Shown here piece by piece: positions 6,555 through 7,843 of a stretch of 7,843 bases of DNA (its first letter is position 1; every line of letters begins with the position of its first letter). Source of the DNA: Acidobacteriota bacterium (lineage in GTDB: Bacteria; Acidobacteriota; Terriglobia; Versatilivoradales; Versatilivoraceae); contig JAPPFQ010000156.1 in the NCBI GenBank assembly GCA_028875135.1, positions 1-7,843 of the forward strand, read 5' to 3'. The position numbers and the translations under genes are program-made. The notes below the pieces were generated by a model that did no database searches, was not told the origin of the DNA, and worked only from the letters and a program-made list of their open reading frames with translations.

Positions 6555-7843
6555 TCACGGCCGGCCTTGTTCATTCTGTGAATCATAGTCTGCACTTTCC
6601 CTTCGCGCCAAGGCGGTCAGAAACACTCGAACATCCCCAAGCAGGGATTGACCCTCTATCGCCAGCAATAACAGGACATAGGATCCCAGTCCACCGACAA
6701 CCCACCCTGACAGGGTCAACCAGGAGGGCTGACTGATGCCCTTCGTCAGCCAGACAGCCATGGCTGCCACTCCGCTGACTGCCAGCGGCAAGACGAAACT
6801 ACGTAGAAAGTCTACCTTCACCAGCTTGTTCAGTTGAAGGACCAGCCAGGCCGCAATCGGAATCACGCCGATTGCGTAGGCAATGGCCACCCCTGTGAAA
6901 CCGAACCAGGAACAGAGCGCCAATGCCAGAACCCAATCCAGAACTGTCCACCAGGCGAGGATTCGCAGGGAAACCTCAATCTTTCCCAGGCCGTTCAACA
7001 CGGCAATATAAAGCGTGCTGATGTTGGATCCAAGCATGCGAATGGAATAAAAGTAAAAGGCTGGGATGGCCGGAGCCCATTTGGAGGTGAATACGACCTG
7101 TACGAACTCGGGGATCAAGGCGGCGAATATCAGGATACACGGGAAGGTGACGAGGTTGACGTACTTGAAAGTGGTCTCGGCCATCCGCCGCACCGCCTGC
7201 GGGTCCCGCTGGATGCGTGACACGGAGGGAAAGGTGACTCGGGAAACCGCCTGGGTAATGGCCTGACTGCTGTAGAACGTCATGTTCTTGGACCAATTCA
7301 GATAGCCAACAGCCTGGGGGCCGAATCGAGGACCGGCCAGCAACACCGGGATATAGTCGCGAAACAGGGAAGTGAGCGTCGAGGCCTGAAAGAGGACCCC
7401 GAACCGCAGAGTTTCTCCCATTCCCGAAAACCGCAATCGAAATCCAACCGGCCAGGGGGCAGCCTGGAACGCCGCCGCGCTCCGTACCACGGTGCTGGCC
7501 ACAATTGCGATCACCAGGCTCCAGAGGCCCCAGCCCCAAAAAGCCATCGGTACGGCAACGCCAACGTAGGTAAGCACTCTCAGCACATCCATTTTGGCAA
7601 ACACGTCGTAGCGCAGGCTCCTGTCCAGACGGACGCAGGACATGGCGCCCAGACCGCTGATCCAGGGACAGGGCAACAGTGCAAGCAATATCCAGCGCAG
7701 GCTCGAATCCAGGTCGAACCAGCCCAGCAGGCGGGGAGCCCCCAGGAACAGGCCCACGACCAGGACGGAAATGGCCAGAAGCTGCAAGGAAAAAAAAGTC
7801 TGGAATTCCCTCCGGGTGGGTGGCTTGGGCCGCTGTATGAGGG
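6555..7843 (-). CDS. Polysaccharide flippase, Wzx/WzxC-like (N-terminus beyond the right edge)
   Basis: This is a multi-spanning inner-membrane protein of the MOP superfamily (polysaccharide biosynthesis/export type), which flips lipid-linked oligosaccharides for O-antigen or exopolysaccharide assembly. The reading frame is open to the window edge and the first visible residues, LIQRPKPPTRREF, align with the conserved (A)LIQR segment between the early helices of WzxC-like proteins. I therefore treat the gene as truncated by the window, with roughly 60-70 residues missing, rather than starting at the TTG at 7787. The 428 visible residues contain repeated hydrophobic helices, the central GPQAVGYLNWSKNM segment, which is typical of the family, and a hydrophilic C-terminal tail rich in charged residues. 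A run of eight T's (minus strand, 7790-7797) lies in the coding sequence. No glycosyltransferase or polymerase is visible nearby, so the exported glycan is unknown. Confidence 0.88.
   Translation of the reverse strand, partial: LIQRPKPPTRREFQTFFSLQLLAISVLVVGLFLGAPRLLGWFDLDSSLRWILLALLPCPWISGLGAMSCVRLDRSLRYDVFAKMDVLRVLTYVGVAVPMAFWGWGLWSLVIAIVASTVVRSAAAFQAAPWPVGFRLRFSGMGETLRFGVLFQASTLTSLFRDYIPVLLAGPRFGPQAVGYLNWSKNMTFYSSQAITQAVSRVTFPSVSRIQRDPQAVRRMAETTFKYVNLVTFPCILIFAALIPEFVQVVFTSKWAPAIPAFYFYSIRMLGSNISTLYIAVLNGLGKIEVSLRILAWWTVLDWVLALALCSWFGFTGVAIAYAIGVIPIAAWLVLQLNKLVKVDFLRSFVLPLAVSGVAAMAVWLTKGISQPSWLTLSGWVVGGLGSYVLLLLAIEGQSLLGDVRVFLTALARRESADYDSQNEQGRP

Noticed and set aside
6286..6558. Minus-strand frame of 90 codons with a repeated RRLIRWGA-like string
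   Set aside because: The repeated peptide is simply the 23-bp DNA repeat read in one frame. No ribosome-binding site or plausible fold; it overlaps the flippase stop.

Overview
The window reads as ordinary chromosome from a GC-rich, diderm (Gram-negative-type) bacterium. DnaK carries the segment in its ATPase domain (about residues 75-115) that is typical of diderm DnaK and absent from most Gram-positive homologues. There is also a bifunctional class A penicillin-binding protein and a Wzx-like polysaccharide flippase. Some protein details, such as the YCNQ…LGH stretch of the glycosyltransferase domain, recall Acidobacteriota or deltaproteobacterial lineages. That placement is a low-confidence inference and nothing here fixes the phylum.

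Left part (1-2475): a heat-shock cluster on the minus strand. A complete dnaK (278-2188) is followed 144 bp downstream by the first 44 codons of dnaJ, which runs off the left edge. The 287-bp region upstream of dnaK holds a strong sigma70-type promoter (TTGACA, 17-bp spacer, TATATT) and a 7-bp perfect inverted repeat over the predicted transcription start. Neither a CIRCE operator nor a sigma32-type promoter is visible.

Middle part (2476-4888): divergent from dnaK is a 630-residue class A penicillin-binding protein (GT51 glycosyltransferase plus transpeptidase). It converges, with only 10 bp between stop codons, on a Nudix hydrolase gene on the minus strand.

Right part (4379-7843), all minus strand: a partial Wzx/WzxC-like flippase enters from the right edge. 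After a 295-bp spacer comes an AtoE-family short-chain fatty acid transporter, and 18 bp after its stop the Nudix gene begins at a GTG codon with a strong ribosome-binding site. Transporter and Nudix gene probably form a two-gene operon. The spacer contains a compact element with near-perfect terminal inverted repeats, nested inverted repeats and a partial second copy of one end. It looks like a dispersed intergenic repeat or a small non-autonomous mobile element, and it is the most unusual structure in the window.

The genes are mostly housekeeping (protein folding, cell-wall synthesis, envelope polysaccharide export, carboxylate uptake) and do not form one system. I found no tRNA, rRNA, CRISPR array, transposase, defence island or convincing undescribed system.
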